In this document: piece after piece, positions 8,026 to 16,448 of the stretch
Layout: the number at the start of each line of letters is the position of its first letter
Numbering within the stretch: the first letter of the stretch is position 1
Assembly (NCBI GenBank): GCA_024701455.1
Contig: JABXYP010000001.1
Span: 2,918,001 to 2,982,000, forward strand
DNA length: 64,000 nucleotides
DNA from: Bacillus sp. A301a_S52
GTDB taxonomy: Bacteria > Bacillota > Bacilli > Bacillales > Salisediminibacteriaceae
Direction of reading: 5' to 3'
Notes under the pieces: generated by a model
What the model was told of the DNA's origin: nothing
The model's database searches: none
What the model saw: only the letters and a program-made list of their open reading frames with translations
Made by a program: the position numbers and the translations under genes

Positions 8026-8551
8026 GGCGATACGACCTACCTACAGCATAAATAATATTAGCGACTACCTCTAAATGAATCATAGGGAGCTCTCTTTGAG
8101 GTGGTCCTTCAAGCGGATGCCCGTTATTAACATCAAAGTAGCCTTTATGACACGGACAAAGGAGTGTATCTGTTTCTTTTTTGTAAAACACAGGACACAT
8201 CAGATGTGTACAAGCAGAATTATAGGCCACTAGTTCACCAGACATAGTATGGACGAGTAAAGCTGGATCATTATCTGTAGGATAATGAAATGTGAGAGAT
8301 TCGCCTTTCGGTAGCTGATCCACATGCGCTATCTCCACACGATCGTTTTCGTCTTCTGCTACCCCCATCATCGCTCGTACACTAAAGGGAATCGTCGATA
8401 ATCCTAGCGCAACTGAAGCGCCAGCAGCTGTTTTTAAAAAGGCACGGCGATTATATGTTAAGTCATCTTTTTGCTCCACATTTCCCATTAAATTAACCAT
8501 ATCTGATGATGATTTTTGCCGGTTACGTCCTTTTTTATCGTCATTAGTCAT
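8018..8551 (-). CDS. Rieske 2Fe-2S protein with twin-arginine signal/anchor
   Basis: The 177-aa protein has a long polar N-terminus, then NRRAFLK (twin arginine at 35-36) followed by a hydrophobic stretch 41-57, so it is probably Tat-exported and membrane-anchored. The Rieske cluster ligands are clear: C114-x-H116 and C132-x2-H135, in ACTHLMC and CPCHKGYF. The extra cysteines 119 and 134 match the disulfide of bc-complex-type Rieske proteins. It lies between the ferredoxin subunit and the small membrane protein, downstream of a cytochrome-b-like gene. It would pass electrons between the quinol side and the reductase, an unusual component for a nitrate reductase operon. Confidence 0.9.
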   Translation of the reverse strand: MTNDDKKGRNRQKSSSDMVNLMGNVEQKDDLTYNRRAFLKTAAGASVALGLSTIPFSVRAMMGVAEDENDRVEIAHVDQLPKGESLTFHYPTDNDPALLVHTMSGELVAYNSACTHLMCPVFYKKETDTLLCPCHKGYFDVNNGHPLEGPPQRELPMIHLEVVANIIYAVGRSYRHE

Positions 8552-8592
8552 CCGTCATACTCCTTTCTCAAATAGGTGGTCGACTTAAGTTT

Positions 8593-9135
8593 TTAATCTG
8601 AATACACACCGAAAAATTCAGGAACATACGCCCATTTATCATGTTCAGATGGTTTTTTTCCTTCGATTAAATTTAGTTGTGTTCGTCGCCGTCTTAATGA
8701 CATCATCTCATCATGATCAATGAATCGAATAGCGTCTGAAGGACATACCGATGCACACATAGGAGCAATATCATATTTCGTCCGGTCGTAACACATATCA
8801 CACTTGTACATTTTGTTTTCTTCAAAATCGAATTTCGGAATTCCAAATGGACAGCCAAATGTACAATTGCGGCAGCCGATACATTTTTCTTCCATCGCTG
8901 ACAGAACAACACCTTCTTCAGTAATTTGAATAGCATTTGCAGGGCAAACTTTTGCACATGCAGGGTCTTTACATTGCATACATAACATAGGGTACGTTTG
9001 ACGATTCTCCAAAAAATCCACATACTCTACATAATTTCTTTCTTTAGCATCATGGCCACCACACTCTCTACAGGCAGCCTGACAGGCTCTGCATCCGATG
9101 CAACGTTCAAATTCTAAATACATGACTTTTTTCAT
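8593..9135 (-). CDS. four-cluster 4Fe-4S electron-transfer subunit (NrfC/DmsB-like)
   Basis: This 180-aa iron-sulfur protein has four cysteine groups: CIGCRACQAACREC near 12-25, CMQCKDPACAKVCP near 52-65, CIGCRNCTFGCPFG near 86-99 and the split CDMC...CASVCP near 109-131. This is the four-cubane pattern of the beta subunit of molybdopterin oxidoreductases. There is no Tat or Sec signal, so it works in the cytoplasm, taking electrons from the membrane part and giving them to the catalytic subunit encoded just upstream (28-bp gap). The start follows AGGGGGAG. Within this operon it is the direct partner of the Mo-bisPGD enzyme. Confidence 0.93.
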   Translation of the reverse strand: MKKVMYLEFERCIGCRACQAACRECGGHDAKERNYVEYVDFLENRQTYPMLCMQCKDPACAKVCPANAIQITEEGVVLSAMEEKCIGCRNCTFGCPFGIPKFDFEENKMYKCDMCYDRTKYDIAPMCASVCPSDAIRFIDHDEMMSLRRRRTQLNLIEGKKPSEHDKWAYVPEFFGVYSD

Positions 9136-9163
9136 GAGACACTCCCCCTTCGTTCATCGTGAG

Positions 9164-11287
9164 TTACGCTTTTTGCATTCGGACGGCACACACTTTGAAC
9201 TCCGGCATTCGTGATGTAGGGTCAAGTGCAGGATTAGTCAGTTTATTAATAGACAATTCTTTCCCCCAATGATAAGGGACAAAAATGTGGTCACGCCGAA
9301 TTGCCTTCGTCAACTTTACAGGAACCGTTATGTCTCCACGTTTTGTTATTAGTACGACCCGATCGCCATTATTCAAACGATACTCAGCAGCCATTTCCGG
9401 ATGTATTTCTGCATATGGTTCAGGACACTGTTCCATGAGAAATGGTGTTCTTCGTGTTTGTGTGCCTGATAAGTAGTGAAAGACAACCCGACCTGTCGTC
9501 AATATGTGTGGGTAGTCATCCGACGGTGTTTCACCAGGTTCTTCCCAGCCAACGACAGCTAAATTGGCTTTGCCATCTTCCGTTGCAAACGATTCAGTAA
9601 ATATCGTCGGTGAACCAGGATGTTTCTCATCTGGACACGGCCAAAATACGCCGTCTTCTTTTTCTATCCGATCATACGTAATACCGTAGTAATCGGCTTT
9701 TCCACCTTTTGATGCTAAACGAAATTCTTCATAAATATCGCTGACTGACGTATAAGGAAAGAACGATTTTTTACCCATACGTTCAGCGATTAATTGTATA
9801 ATCTCCCAATCTGTTTTCGCTTCACCAACAGGTTCTTTCACTTTTCTAATGCGAATCACACGACCTTCAAGATTTGTGGTCGTTCCTTCATCCTCAGCCC
9901 ACGTTGTAGCAGGCAGCACCACATCAGCAAATTCTGCTGTTTCAGATAAAAAGAAGTCCGAAACAACCATAAAATCTAATTTTTTAAACCCATCCCAAAT
10001 GTAATGATTATTCGGGGCTGATACTGCAGGGTTACTACAAATGACGTGCATCGCTTTAATTTTGCCTTGTTGAATGTGATCAAACATTTCATAAGCTGAT
10101 ACACCTGCTTTAGGCATTTCCTTCGGATCAATGCCCCACACGTCTGATACGTAAGCGACGTGTTCAGGATTATCAATCTTCCTATACCCTGGGAGGGCAT
10201 CTGCTTTTTGCCCATGCTCTCTCCCCCCTTGCCCATTACCTTGACCAGTAAATGTAGCAACACCAGAAGCAAATTTGCCAATCTGACCTCTTAACAGCGC
10301 CATAGACGTATATAAGCAGACATTATCTACTCCTTTTCGCTGTTGCTCGATTCCCCGAGCAAACATGACAACCGAACGAGGGGAACGCCCGAAAATAGAA
10401 GCTGCTTTCACTATTTTCTCTTGATCTACCCCGGTAATCATGGCCGTTTTTTCAGGAGTAAACGCCTGAACAGCTTCTTTTAATTCCTCAAAATTGTGAC
10501 ATCGTTCCTTAACATATGTCTCATCCACATAACCATTTTTTATAAGAAGATGCATCATTCCATTAGCAAGGGCTGAATCAGTTCCCGCTTTTAAATCTAG
10601 ATGAACATCGGCTATTCTCGCCGTCGGTGTTTCCCTTGGATCTGCTACGATCATCTTTGCCCCTTTATCCCTTGCTTTCCATAACCATTGAATCGTTGTA
10701 GGATGACACTCTGCGGTATTTGTGCCTGCCATAAAGAAACAATCCGTATGTTCCAATTCTGGCCAAGGAAGAGTAGACCCTCTGTCAAGGCCAAGTGTTT
10801 TCATAAAACCTCCTGCTGCAGATGACATACAAAAGCGCCCATTATAATCAACATAGCGGGTACCAAGAGCTACACGAGCATATTTCCCTACTAAATAACA
10901 TTTTTCGTTCGTCATGGAAACGCCGCCAAATACGGACAAAGCATCTTTACCATAATGTTTTTGCAAGCGTTTGTAATTATTTTCTATCACATCTAACGCT
11001 TCTTCCCACGTACTTTTAACAAATTTGCCATTCTTTTTGATAAGAGGTGTTTTAATACGGTCAGGATGATCAACAGTTTGGTAAGCTGTCACCCCTTTTG
11101 GACACATTTTCCCGTTTGTAACTGGCCAATCATAGCGCGGTTCAACGCCTACGACATTACCTGTTTTTTTATTGACTCGAATATGCATACCGCATTGCAT
11201 TCCACAGTAACAACAATGAGTAGTGACAAGCTTCTCATCATCATGCTGTAAATTTTTCACCCCTGGTTTAACTACAAATTCAGTCAT
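9164..11287 (-). CDS. molybdopterin oxidoreductase, cytoplasmic NarB/NasC/NapA-type nitrate reductase catalytic subunit
   Basis: The 707-aa protein belongs to the DMSO reductase family. The N-terminal 4Fe-4S motif is C25-x2-C28-x3-C32-x29-C62, and NGRFCMSSA supplies a Cys153 molybdenum ligand as in the assimilatory/periplasmic nitrate reductases (NasC, NarB, NapA), not the Asp of NarG. The C-terminal pterin-binding domain follows (HILTTGRVVFHYLSGTQTRR near 585). It has no Tat signal, so it is cytoplasmic. The gene abuts the membrane-subunit gene (ATG one base after its stop) and is followed by the ferredoxin gene. With narK and Fnr control, the likely reaction is nitrate to nitrite in respiration. 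Formate dehydrogenase is unlikely because there is no selenocysteine codon or FDH-type context, but substrate is inferred. Confidence 0.88.
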   Translation of the reverse strand: MTEFVVKPGVKNLQHDDEKLVTTHCCYCGMQCGMHIRVNKKTGNVVGVEPRYDWPVTNGKMCPKGVTAYQTVDHPDRIKTPLIKKNGKFVKSTWEEALDVIENNYKRLQKHYGKDALSVFGGVSMTNEKCYLVGKYARVALGTRYVDYNGRFCMSSAAGGFMKTLGLDRGSTLPWPELEHTDCFFMAGTNTAECHPTTIQWLWKARDKGAKMIVADPRETPTARIADVHLDLKAGTDSALANGMMHLLIKNGYVDETYVKERCHNFEELKEAVQAFTPEKTAMITGVDQEKIVKAASIFGRSPRSVVMFARGIEQQRKGVDNVCLYTSMALLRGQIGKFASGVATFTGQGNGQGGREHGQKADALPGYRKIDNPEHVAYVSDVWGIDPKEMPKAGVSAYEMFDHIQQGKIKAMHVICSNPAVSAPNNHYIWDGFKKLDFMVVSDFFLSETAEFADVVLPATTWAEDEGTTTNLEGRVIRIRKVKEPVGEAKTDWEIIQLIAERMGKKSFFPYTSVSDIYEEFRLASKGGKADYYGITYDRIEKEDGVFWPCPDEKHPGSPTIFTESFATEDGKANLAVVGWEEPGETPSDDYPHILTTGRVVFHYLSGTQTRRTPFLMEQCPEPYAEIHPEMAAEYRLNNGDRVVLITKRGDITVPVKLTKAIRRDHIFVPYHWGKELSINKLTNPALDPTSRMPEFKVCAVRMQKA

Positions 11288-12430
11288 TTAAACATCCCCT
11301 TTATCGTTCATAGCTGAGTAAAAACTCTCTGATCTTTTTCGTCCAAAGCCCGGAACGTGTATACCATTATTCGTTTGCACAGGCATCGGGTTATTTTTTT
11401 TACCTGGGAGATTCAATTGGCTCATGACCCTAATTTTCCTGCGGCAAGCTGGACAATAATCAGCTAGCCAATCCCCATTATCATTTTTTAAATCAAACGC
11501 TTGACTACCTAAAATCGTTTTAACATCTGCAATTTGATCGTCGTTAGAATACAGTTCAGCACAACCAGCACACTCTTTCGTATCTCCTATTTTCGCTTCA
11601 GTATAATTCATCGGGACCGCTGTCGCTAACGGCCTTACTGGTAAATGAAACAGCTTACCAAAAGGAAAGTAAACAAGAAATATAACGACTGTAATCTGAT
11701 GCATTAGTGCCAGTTCTGGATGCATCCAACCACCGAGCAATTTGTAAGAAACAGTTAATAGAAGGCCACTTAACGTCACCGCAAGTAAGATGTATAGCGG
11801 AAACAAATCAAATTCTGCTCTAGCTGTGACTTTAAGATCTTTACTCTTAATCCGCTGAAATAAAGCCATAACGAGCCCAATCATTAACATTGAAGCTGTG
11901 ATGTTTAATCCTTCGTAAAACATATTAGCTAGAAGACCATCGGCTGCCATTTTTAAGGTAGGAATATTAAATACAACCACTTGATAAGTCTCAGGATCCA
12001 CAAGTTTAAAGTGCATCCACCCAAACGTTAAGCTAAATGTAATAGCTAACGACCCAATACATCCCCAAGCAATCAGCCAATGTTGAATACCTCTATAAAC
12101 CCCTCGTTTAAAAATGAATTTTTGTAAAATAATGTTATCCACCATCGTTTTAGTGATCGCTTTTACATTTCGTTTTTGCCTTTTTCTTGCCCTCATGTTT
12201 TCTATTGAACGCTTTATCATTTCGTATGTAGCCGGCCTCATCATCCACGAAGTCAATCGCACTGTCATCCCAATAAAGAAGATAAAAGATGAAACCATAT
12301 AACCAAACAGCATCCAATCCATATGTGAAAACCGTCCTGTGCCAATCCACATAAGACCAAATAATGTGAGCACTACGATAAACGAATACATACTAGCTTT
12401 AGAATAGAAAGATTTCTCCAGTGCTGTCAT
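11288..12430 (-). CDS. NarI-like cytochrome b membrane subunit with C-terminal double-CxxC domain
   Basis: A 380-aa membrane protein with about six helices. His244 and His262 are 18 residues apart in MHQITVVIFLVYFPFGKLFH, the spacing of the NarI heme-b ligands, and His117 and His140 are candidates for the second heme. A soluble C-terminus (about 275-380) carries CAGC (287-290) and YCPAC (326-329), a zinc- or iron-ribbon-like addition not found in NarI. The ATG at 12430 follows AAGGAGG. It is the first gene of the operon, with a class II Fnr box and TACAAT upstream. It would oxidise menaquinol and feed the FeS and Mo subunits encoded downstream. Confidence 0.85.
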   Translation of the reverse strand: MTALEKSFYSKASMYSFIVVLTLFGLMWIGTGRFSHMDWMLFGYMVSSFIFFIGMTVRLTSWMMRPATYEMIKRSIENMRARKRQKRNVKAITKTMVDNIILQKFIFKRGVYRGIQHWLIAWGCIGSLAITFSLTFGWMHFKLVDPETYQVVVFNIPTLKMAADGLLANMFYEGLNITASMLMIGLVMALFQRIKSKDLKVTARAEFDLFPLYILLAVTLSGLLLTVSYKLLGGWMHPELALMHQITVVIFLVYFPFGKLFHLPVRPLATAVPMNYTEAKIGDTKECAGCAELYSNDDQIADVKTILGSQAFDLKNDNGDWLADYCPACRRKIRVMSQLNLPGKKNNPMPVQTNNGIHVPGFGRKRSESFYSAMNDKGDV

Positions 12431-12470
12431 CAAAGTGCCTCCTTTTTAAAACGTCATGTCATTTAATCCC

Positions 12471-12476
12471 ATTGTA
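12471..12476 (-). promoter_or_regulatory. -10 element of the nitrate reductase operon
   Basis: TACAAT on the minus strand, 40 bases before the first gene's ATG. Its first base is 29.5 bases from the centre of the Fnr box at 12498-12513. Confidence 0.75.
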
Positions 12477-12497
12477 AGTGCCGCACATCCACATCAC

Positions 12498-12513
12498 TGT
12501 GCATTTCATCACA
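12498..12513 (-). promoter_or_regulatory. Fnr box of the nitrate reductase operon (class II position)
   Basis: On the minus strand TGTGA-TGAAAT-GCACA has one mismatch to TGTGA-N6-TCACA. Its centre at 12505.5 gives exactly the -41.5 geometry relative to TACAAT. Confidence 0.82.
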
Positions 12514-12520
12514 GCAAACG

Positions 12521-12536
12521 TGTGATTTTTATCACT
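12521..12536 (-). promoter_or_regulatory. second Fnr-type box upstream of the nitrate reductase operon
   Basis: TGTGA-TTTTTA-TCACT (plus-strand reading), one mismatch to the box, 23 bases further upstream (centre about -64.5). It could be an auxiliary activator site. Confidence 0.6.
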
Positions 12537-12641
12537 CGAAAGGGGTAAATATGGCAAATTTATTAACAAAGTTATTGAATAAGTTATTGAAAGGGCATTT
12601 TCAGCATCTCTATCCAATTGACCAGCAACAAATACTTAATC

Positions 12642-12716
12642 TTCAGCATTAACTCTGATTTTTTCAGCAACTTCCCATAATTTTTCAGCAACTCCACCTG
12701 ATTTTTCAGCAACTCT
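12642..12716. repeat. three-unit ~22-bp tandem minisatellite
   Basis: Three direct copies of a unit containing TTTTTCAGCAACT follow one another with a period of about 22 bp, flanked by decayed partial units (TTCAGCA) on the left. On the minus strand the units would encode a leucine/lysine heptad (ELLKNQV-like), but the frame has no ribosome site and is probably not a gene. Confidence 0.7.
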
Positions 12717-12800
12717 TCTAGCAAACTATTACGACTGACTTCACAGATCGGGCTTCCCCCTATTGAGAAGTTGGCATATAAAAAGCGGGATTTCACCAAA

Positions 12801-12844
12801 AAAAAGACTCCGCTCATCCTACTTTAATGAACGGAATCTTTTTT
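12801..12844 (-). terminator. bidirectional terminator downstream of the CGTase gene
   Basis: GACTCCGCTCAT pairs with ATGAACGGAATC around a short loop, with A-runs on the left and T-runs on the right, so it can act in both directions. It lies about 190 bases beyond the CGTase stop. Confidence 0.65.
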
Positions 12845-13031
12845 CTGATGATTATAGTTTTGGTAACTTTAATTTTCTCTTTTTGGCTCACTTAAATGAA
12901 AAATAAAGAATGGTACCTTGACCAATAATTTAGTAGGTTTCACTCTTCTAATTTAATTTCTCGCAAATTGAGCCTCTTTTTTAATTGCGTGTGTACATTC
13001 GTTTTAAGAATTTATTTGTCTTCGAGTTTAC

Positions 13032-15170
13032 TCACCAATCAACTCTTATAATACCAGTTCCACTTTCTGGCGAAGAATAGGTTTGGTTCTCTCCACTCTG
13101 CCAAGTGACGTTATTATCTTGATCTATTTTAATAAACTTGAATTCTAAGTCTGTATTTGCAGGAACATTCACATCATAATACCATGTTGGATATTGGTAT
13201 ACAATTTGATTGAAAAATCTCCCAACTGATTGTTCTGGATCCCAATTTCCTAATTCATGAACGTTACCTACAAGGAAAACGTTTTCACCCAGCTTCGTTT
13301 CTGCATTGTCTATGATAAAACGAACTGTGACTTGATCGGCCGTAAGAACTTCGAATTCATAGGCATTACTTACTTGTTCATCTTCTGTTACAACAGTGAT
13401 ATCATGGTATCCCGCTTCATTGTTCGGCACAGTTAAGGTAATGATCGTATCATTCCAAGAAAGGATTTCTGCTGAAGTGGATCCAAAGTGAACAGTCCCC
13501 TGCGAAGAACCGAAACCTTCTCCACTTATTGTAACAGTTCGTCCTGCCTCACCAATTATTGGGCCAACTTGTCCAATTGAAGGCTTGTCTACATTTTCCG
13601 CTTCAAATTCCCATACACTCACCTCTCCAGGAGACATTTGAAATTCATTAACTCCCCCTTTGTTATCAACAACAATTGATTGCCCATCCAATAATCCATC
13701 TAATACATCATCATATGAATTGGATGGCATCTCTGTTTGTAACCCTTGGATATTATAGGAGGTATTTAAGTTTCTATTTATCGCGATTAAAGCATAGTTC
13801 TCGCCAAAATGTCTTTCATAAATGAGGACATCATCGTTTATCCAACGTTCTGTCGTTGTTCCATATCCATATGCAGGATTACTTTTTCTTAACGGTGCTA
13901 ATTTTTGAATTAGCTTATAAGCATCTGTATTTTCATCAAAAGATGCCATCATTGCCCTGCTTCCTGGATCTCCATCACCTTCCATGTACTGTTCTGTTCC
14001 ATAATAAATAGTAGGCACCCCACGAGATGTTAGCATTAAGGCTAATCCAATATCTGTTGTCCGTGTTTCACCACCATTCGTAAATCGACTCATGTCATGA
14101 TTATCAAGAAAAGTAACTTGATCTTGAGGACGATCATAGTCATTCTCTGTGTCTGTTAGCATCTTTTCAATATCATACATCGTTCCATTATTGTTACCGA
14201 TGACATTTCGTGTAGTTTGAGCAAAGCGGAAATCTAATACACTCATGCCACTATTATTTGCAAATTTAGTGTAATCCTCATTTCCAGAAGGTCCAGTAAA
14301 CCATTCTCCAAAAGTAAATACCGCTCTGTGGTCATATATAGTATCCATGTAAGCTTTTTGCCAACCTGGTGGCATGTGAGCTACAGCATCGATGCGAATC
14401 CCGTCTATACCTAAATCTAACCATTTTTTCACTGCATCTTCTAAATAATTATTCAACTCAGGGTTAATATGATTAAAACTAGCTAAGTCAAACAAATTTC
14501 TATAAATCTCATCTTCGTAGTTAGAGAAATCTGTTCCGCCGTTATATAAAAATAAATCAGAATCATCTGAATACGAACCCAAATAGTTACCATCATCATA
14601 TAAGACACCATTTTCAGCATAGTCAGGATTATCAAAATCTGCAGGTGATGTATGGTTAGGAGCTAAATCAATAACAATTTTAATATCGTGACTATGTGCT
14701 GTTTCTATTAACCTTTCAAAATCTTCTGTACTTCCGAAAAAAGGGTTCGTTTTCTTATAATCTCGTGCCCAATAACCGTGATAAGAAGTTGTCCCAAACT
14801 CATCATCAATCGTTTCAAAAATATTTTCAACTGGGGGTGAGATCCATAGTGCCGTCACACCCATGTTCGTTAGATAACCATCATCTATTTTATCTATTAT
14901 CCCTTGCCAATCTCCACCACAATATTTTCTTAAGTTTTTGCAGTCCTCCGAATAAAGTTCTCCTGATGGGTTGTTACTTTCATCACCATCGTAAAACCTA
15001 TCTGTTACAATTTGGTAAATAACATCTGTTGAATAGTTCACACTATTTGAACGATCTGTTGCTTGCTGTGCACTTGCGCTTGTTATAGAAAAATCTAGTA
15101 TACTTAATCCACTTAAAATAACTAACATTACTACCAAAGTTAACAACCTCTTTAGAGTCTTTTTCCTCAT
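13032..15170 (-). CDS. secreted cyclodextrin glucanotransferase-type amylase (GH13)
   Basis: A 712-aa secreted protein of typical CGTase length. Signal peptide 1-34 (cut after SASA) is followed by domains A/B (catalytic barrel), C, D (IPT/TIG fold from about 545) and E (starch-binding CBM20, about 615-712). Conserved regions include IDLAPNHTS, GIRIDAVAHM (nucleophile Asp261), FTFGEW (acid/base Glu289) and FLDNHD (Asp359). NLFDLA supplies the central aromatic (Phe227) typical of CGTases. The usual acceptor-site Lys in DAVKHM is Ala here (see findings). The ATG at 15170 follows AAGGAGGG; a longer frame upstream lacks a signal. It converts starch to cyclodextrins that the neighbouring Mal transporter and neopullulanase can use. 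A cre site lies at 15312. Confidence 0.9.
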   Translation of the reverse strand: MRKKTLKRLLTLVVMLVILSGLSILDFSITSASAQQATDRSNSVNYSTDVIYQIVTDRFYDGDESNNPSGELYSEDCKNLRKYCGGDWQGIIDKIDDGYLTNMGVTALWISPPVENIFETIDDEFGTTSYHGYWARDYKKTNPFFGSTEDFERLIETAHSHDIKIVIDLAPNHTSPADFDNPDYAENGVLYDDGNYLGSYSDDSDLFLYNGGTDFSNYEDEIYRNLFDLASFNHINPELNNYLEDAVKKWLDLGIDGIRIDAVAHMPPGWQKAYMDTIYDHRAVFTFGEWFTGPSGNEDYTKFANNSGMSVLDFRFAQTTRNVIGNNNGTMYDIEKMLTDTENDYDRPQDQVTFLDNHDMSRFTNGGETRTTDIGLALMLTSRGVPTIYYGTEQYMEGDGDPGSRAMMASFDENTDAYKLIQKLAPLRKSNPAYGYGTTTERWINDDVLIYERHFGENYALIAINRNLNTSYNIQGLQTEMPSNSYDDVLDGLLDGQSIVVDNKGGVNEFQMSPGEVSVWEFEAENVDKPSIGQVGPIIGEAGRTVTISGEGFGSSQGTVHFGSTSAEILSWNDTIITLTVPNNEAGYHDITVVTEDEQVSNAYEFEVLTADQVTVRFIIDNAETKLGENVFLVGNVHELGNWDPEQSVGRFFNQIVYQYPTWYYDVNVPANTDLEFKFIKIDQDNNVTWQSGENQTYSSPESGTGIIRVDW

Positions 15171-15311
15171 TTCATTTGCCCTCCTTGGATTTTTAAGCGT
15201 GCGTTCCCTTCTCTCCTTTCTCTTAAGATGTAAAAAGCACCTTACTGTGTAAGGTGCGGGGTTGCTTTGCGCTATTACAAACAATCACAAAGACATTGCC
15301 CTCGAATTTTA

Positions 15312-15325
15312 TGAAAGCGCTTTCT
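15312..15325 (-). promoter_or_regulatory. cre site (CcpA operator) upstream of the CGTase gene
   Basis: TGAAAGCGCTTTCT is a near-perfect cre palindrome (TGNAANCGNTNNCA) 142 bases ahead of the CGTase ATG, implying carbon catabolite control. Confidence 0.85.
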
Positions 15326-15399
15326 TAATAAAGAATAACAAATAATTCAACTAATGTAAACCTATTTAAACCATTTTTTCAATATAATACTAACTAAAA

Positions 15400-15438
15400 G
15401 AGATATGAGATAAGGAACATGTCTCCTTCTCATATCTC
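15400..15438 (-). terminator. terminator of the malEFG operon
   Basis: GAGATATGAGA (15400-15410) pairs perfectly with TCTCATATCTC (15428-15438), with AAGGA/TCCTT extending the stem inward. On the minus strand CTTTTAG follows. It lies about 140 bases past malG. Confidence 0.7.
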
Positions 15439-15455
15439 AGTATTCTTATTTTCAA

Positions 15456-15565
15456 GCGAACTCGTTTAAGCAAGCTGGAGCATTGAGAAATCAGTTAGCG
15501 TCTCGACGTCAACTGATTAAACGTTCCCACCCCCGCTACGTACCTTAGATGGGGGATAACCTTTA
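15456..15565 (+). repeat. dispersed repeat family B, copy 1
   Basis: About 110 bp sharing CGAACTCGTTT, AAG-TG, CAT-GAGAAATCAG and TAGCG-CTCG in the same order with 22461-22560. It contains short internal palindromes (CCCCC/GGGGG and TCAGTT/AACTGA). Confidence 0.65.
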
Positions 15566-15578
15566 AAACATTTAACGA

Positions 15579-16448
15579 TTAACCTTTGGTTGCGCCAGAT
15601 GCTAACCCTGAAATTAGGTAGCGTTGTAAGAACAAATAAACCAATGCAATTGGAACAGCAATTAAAATTGCTCCTGCGGCAAAACGAGTAAAGTTATTAG
15701 CAAATTCATCGTTTACAAAGTTAAACAACCCAAGAGCTAATGTGTAATTTTCCGGACTTCTCAGAACGATTCGCGGCAAAAGAAAGTCCATAAAAGGTGC
15801 CATGAAGTTGAACAAGGCTACAACGGCTAATATTGGTTTTGCTAATGGAAGCAAGATTTGAAAAAATATTCGGAAGTGACCGGCTCCATCGATTTTAGCT
15901 GATTCATCCAGCTCTCTTGGCAGTGTGTCAAAATAGCCCTTTACAAGAAAGGCATTCATTGGGATAGCCCCACCTACATAGATAATAATTAAACCGATCA
16001 AACTATCCAATAAATTTATTGTGTTCAACAAGATATATAGGGCCACCATCGCCATTAAAATAGGGAACATTTGCAAGAGCAAAAACGCATACAAACCATT
16101 TTTTCGTCCCTTGAAACGGTATCTTGAGAAAGCGTAAGCGGTCAAAGCTACAAAAAAAGTGGCTAAAAAGGAAACCGAAACTGCAATAATTAATGTGTTC
16201 TTATACCAAATTAAATAGTCACTTCTAGGATCAAAGAACAACCATTCATAATGCACTAACGACCAGTTTTCAGGTATAATTTGCGCACCATAAAGTCCGC
16301 GCCCCGGATTAAGGGATAATCCAAATGCCCAAACTAAAGGATAAAGAATGATGACAAACATAATTGCAACAACTGTGTAAATCCCTATTAATTCTATAAG
16401 ATTTTTATTTTTGCTACTTATTGGTTTCTTTCCTGTTTTTATACTCAT
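15579..16448 (-). CDS. malG: maltodextrin ABC transporter permease, MalG-type
   Basis: A 289-aa inner-membrane permease with six helices. The cytoplasmic EAA loop that docks the ATPase is visible as ELDESAKIDGAGHFRIFFQI near 187-206. The N-terminal helix and the LSLNPGRGLYGAQIIPENWSLVHY periplasmic segment are typical of MalG. Its ATG overlaps the malF stop by one base. With MalF and the binding protein it imports maltodextrins or cyclodextrins. No ATPase gene is present in the operon, so a shared MsmX-type ATPase elsewhere must energise it, as in B. subtilis. Confidence 0.94.
   Translation of the reverse strand: MSIKTGKKPISSKNKNLIELIGIYTVVAIMFVIILYPLVWAFGLSLNPGRGLYGAQIIPENWSLVHYEWLFFDPRSDYLIWYKNTLIIAVSVSFLATFFVALTAYAFSRYRFKGRKNGLYAFLLLQMFPILMAMVALYILLNTINLLDSLIGLIIIYVGGAIPMNAFLVKGYFDTLPRELDESAKIDGAGHFRIFFQILLPLAKPILAVVALFNFMAPFMDFLLPRIVLRSPENYTLALGLFNFVNDEFANNFTRFAAGAILIAVPIALVYLFLQRYLISGLASGATKG

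Noticed and set aside
9164..11287. Catalytic subunit as a formate dehydrogenase.
   Set aside because: The molybdenum ligand context NGRFCMSSA, narK in the same run of genes and Fnr control fit nitrate better. No in-frame TGA or FDH accessory gene is present.
12584..12817. A 77-codon minus-strand frame rich in LLK repeats.
   Set aside because: The repeats come from a DNA minisatellite, there is no ribosome site, and the frame runs into the terminator region.
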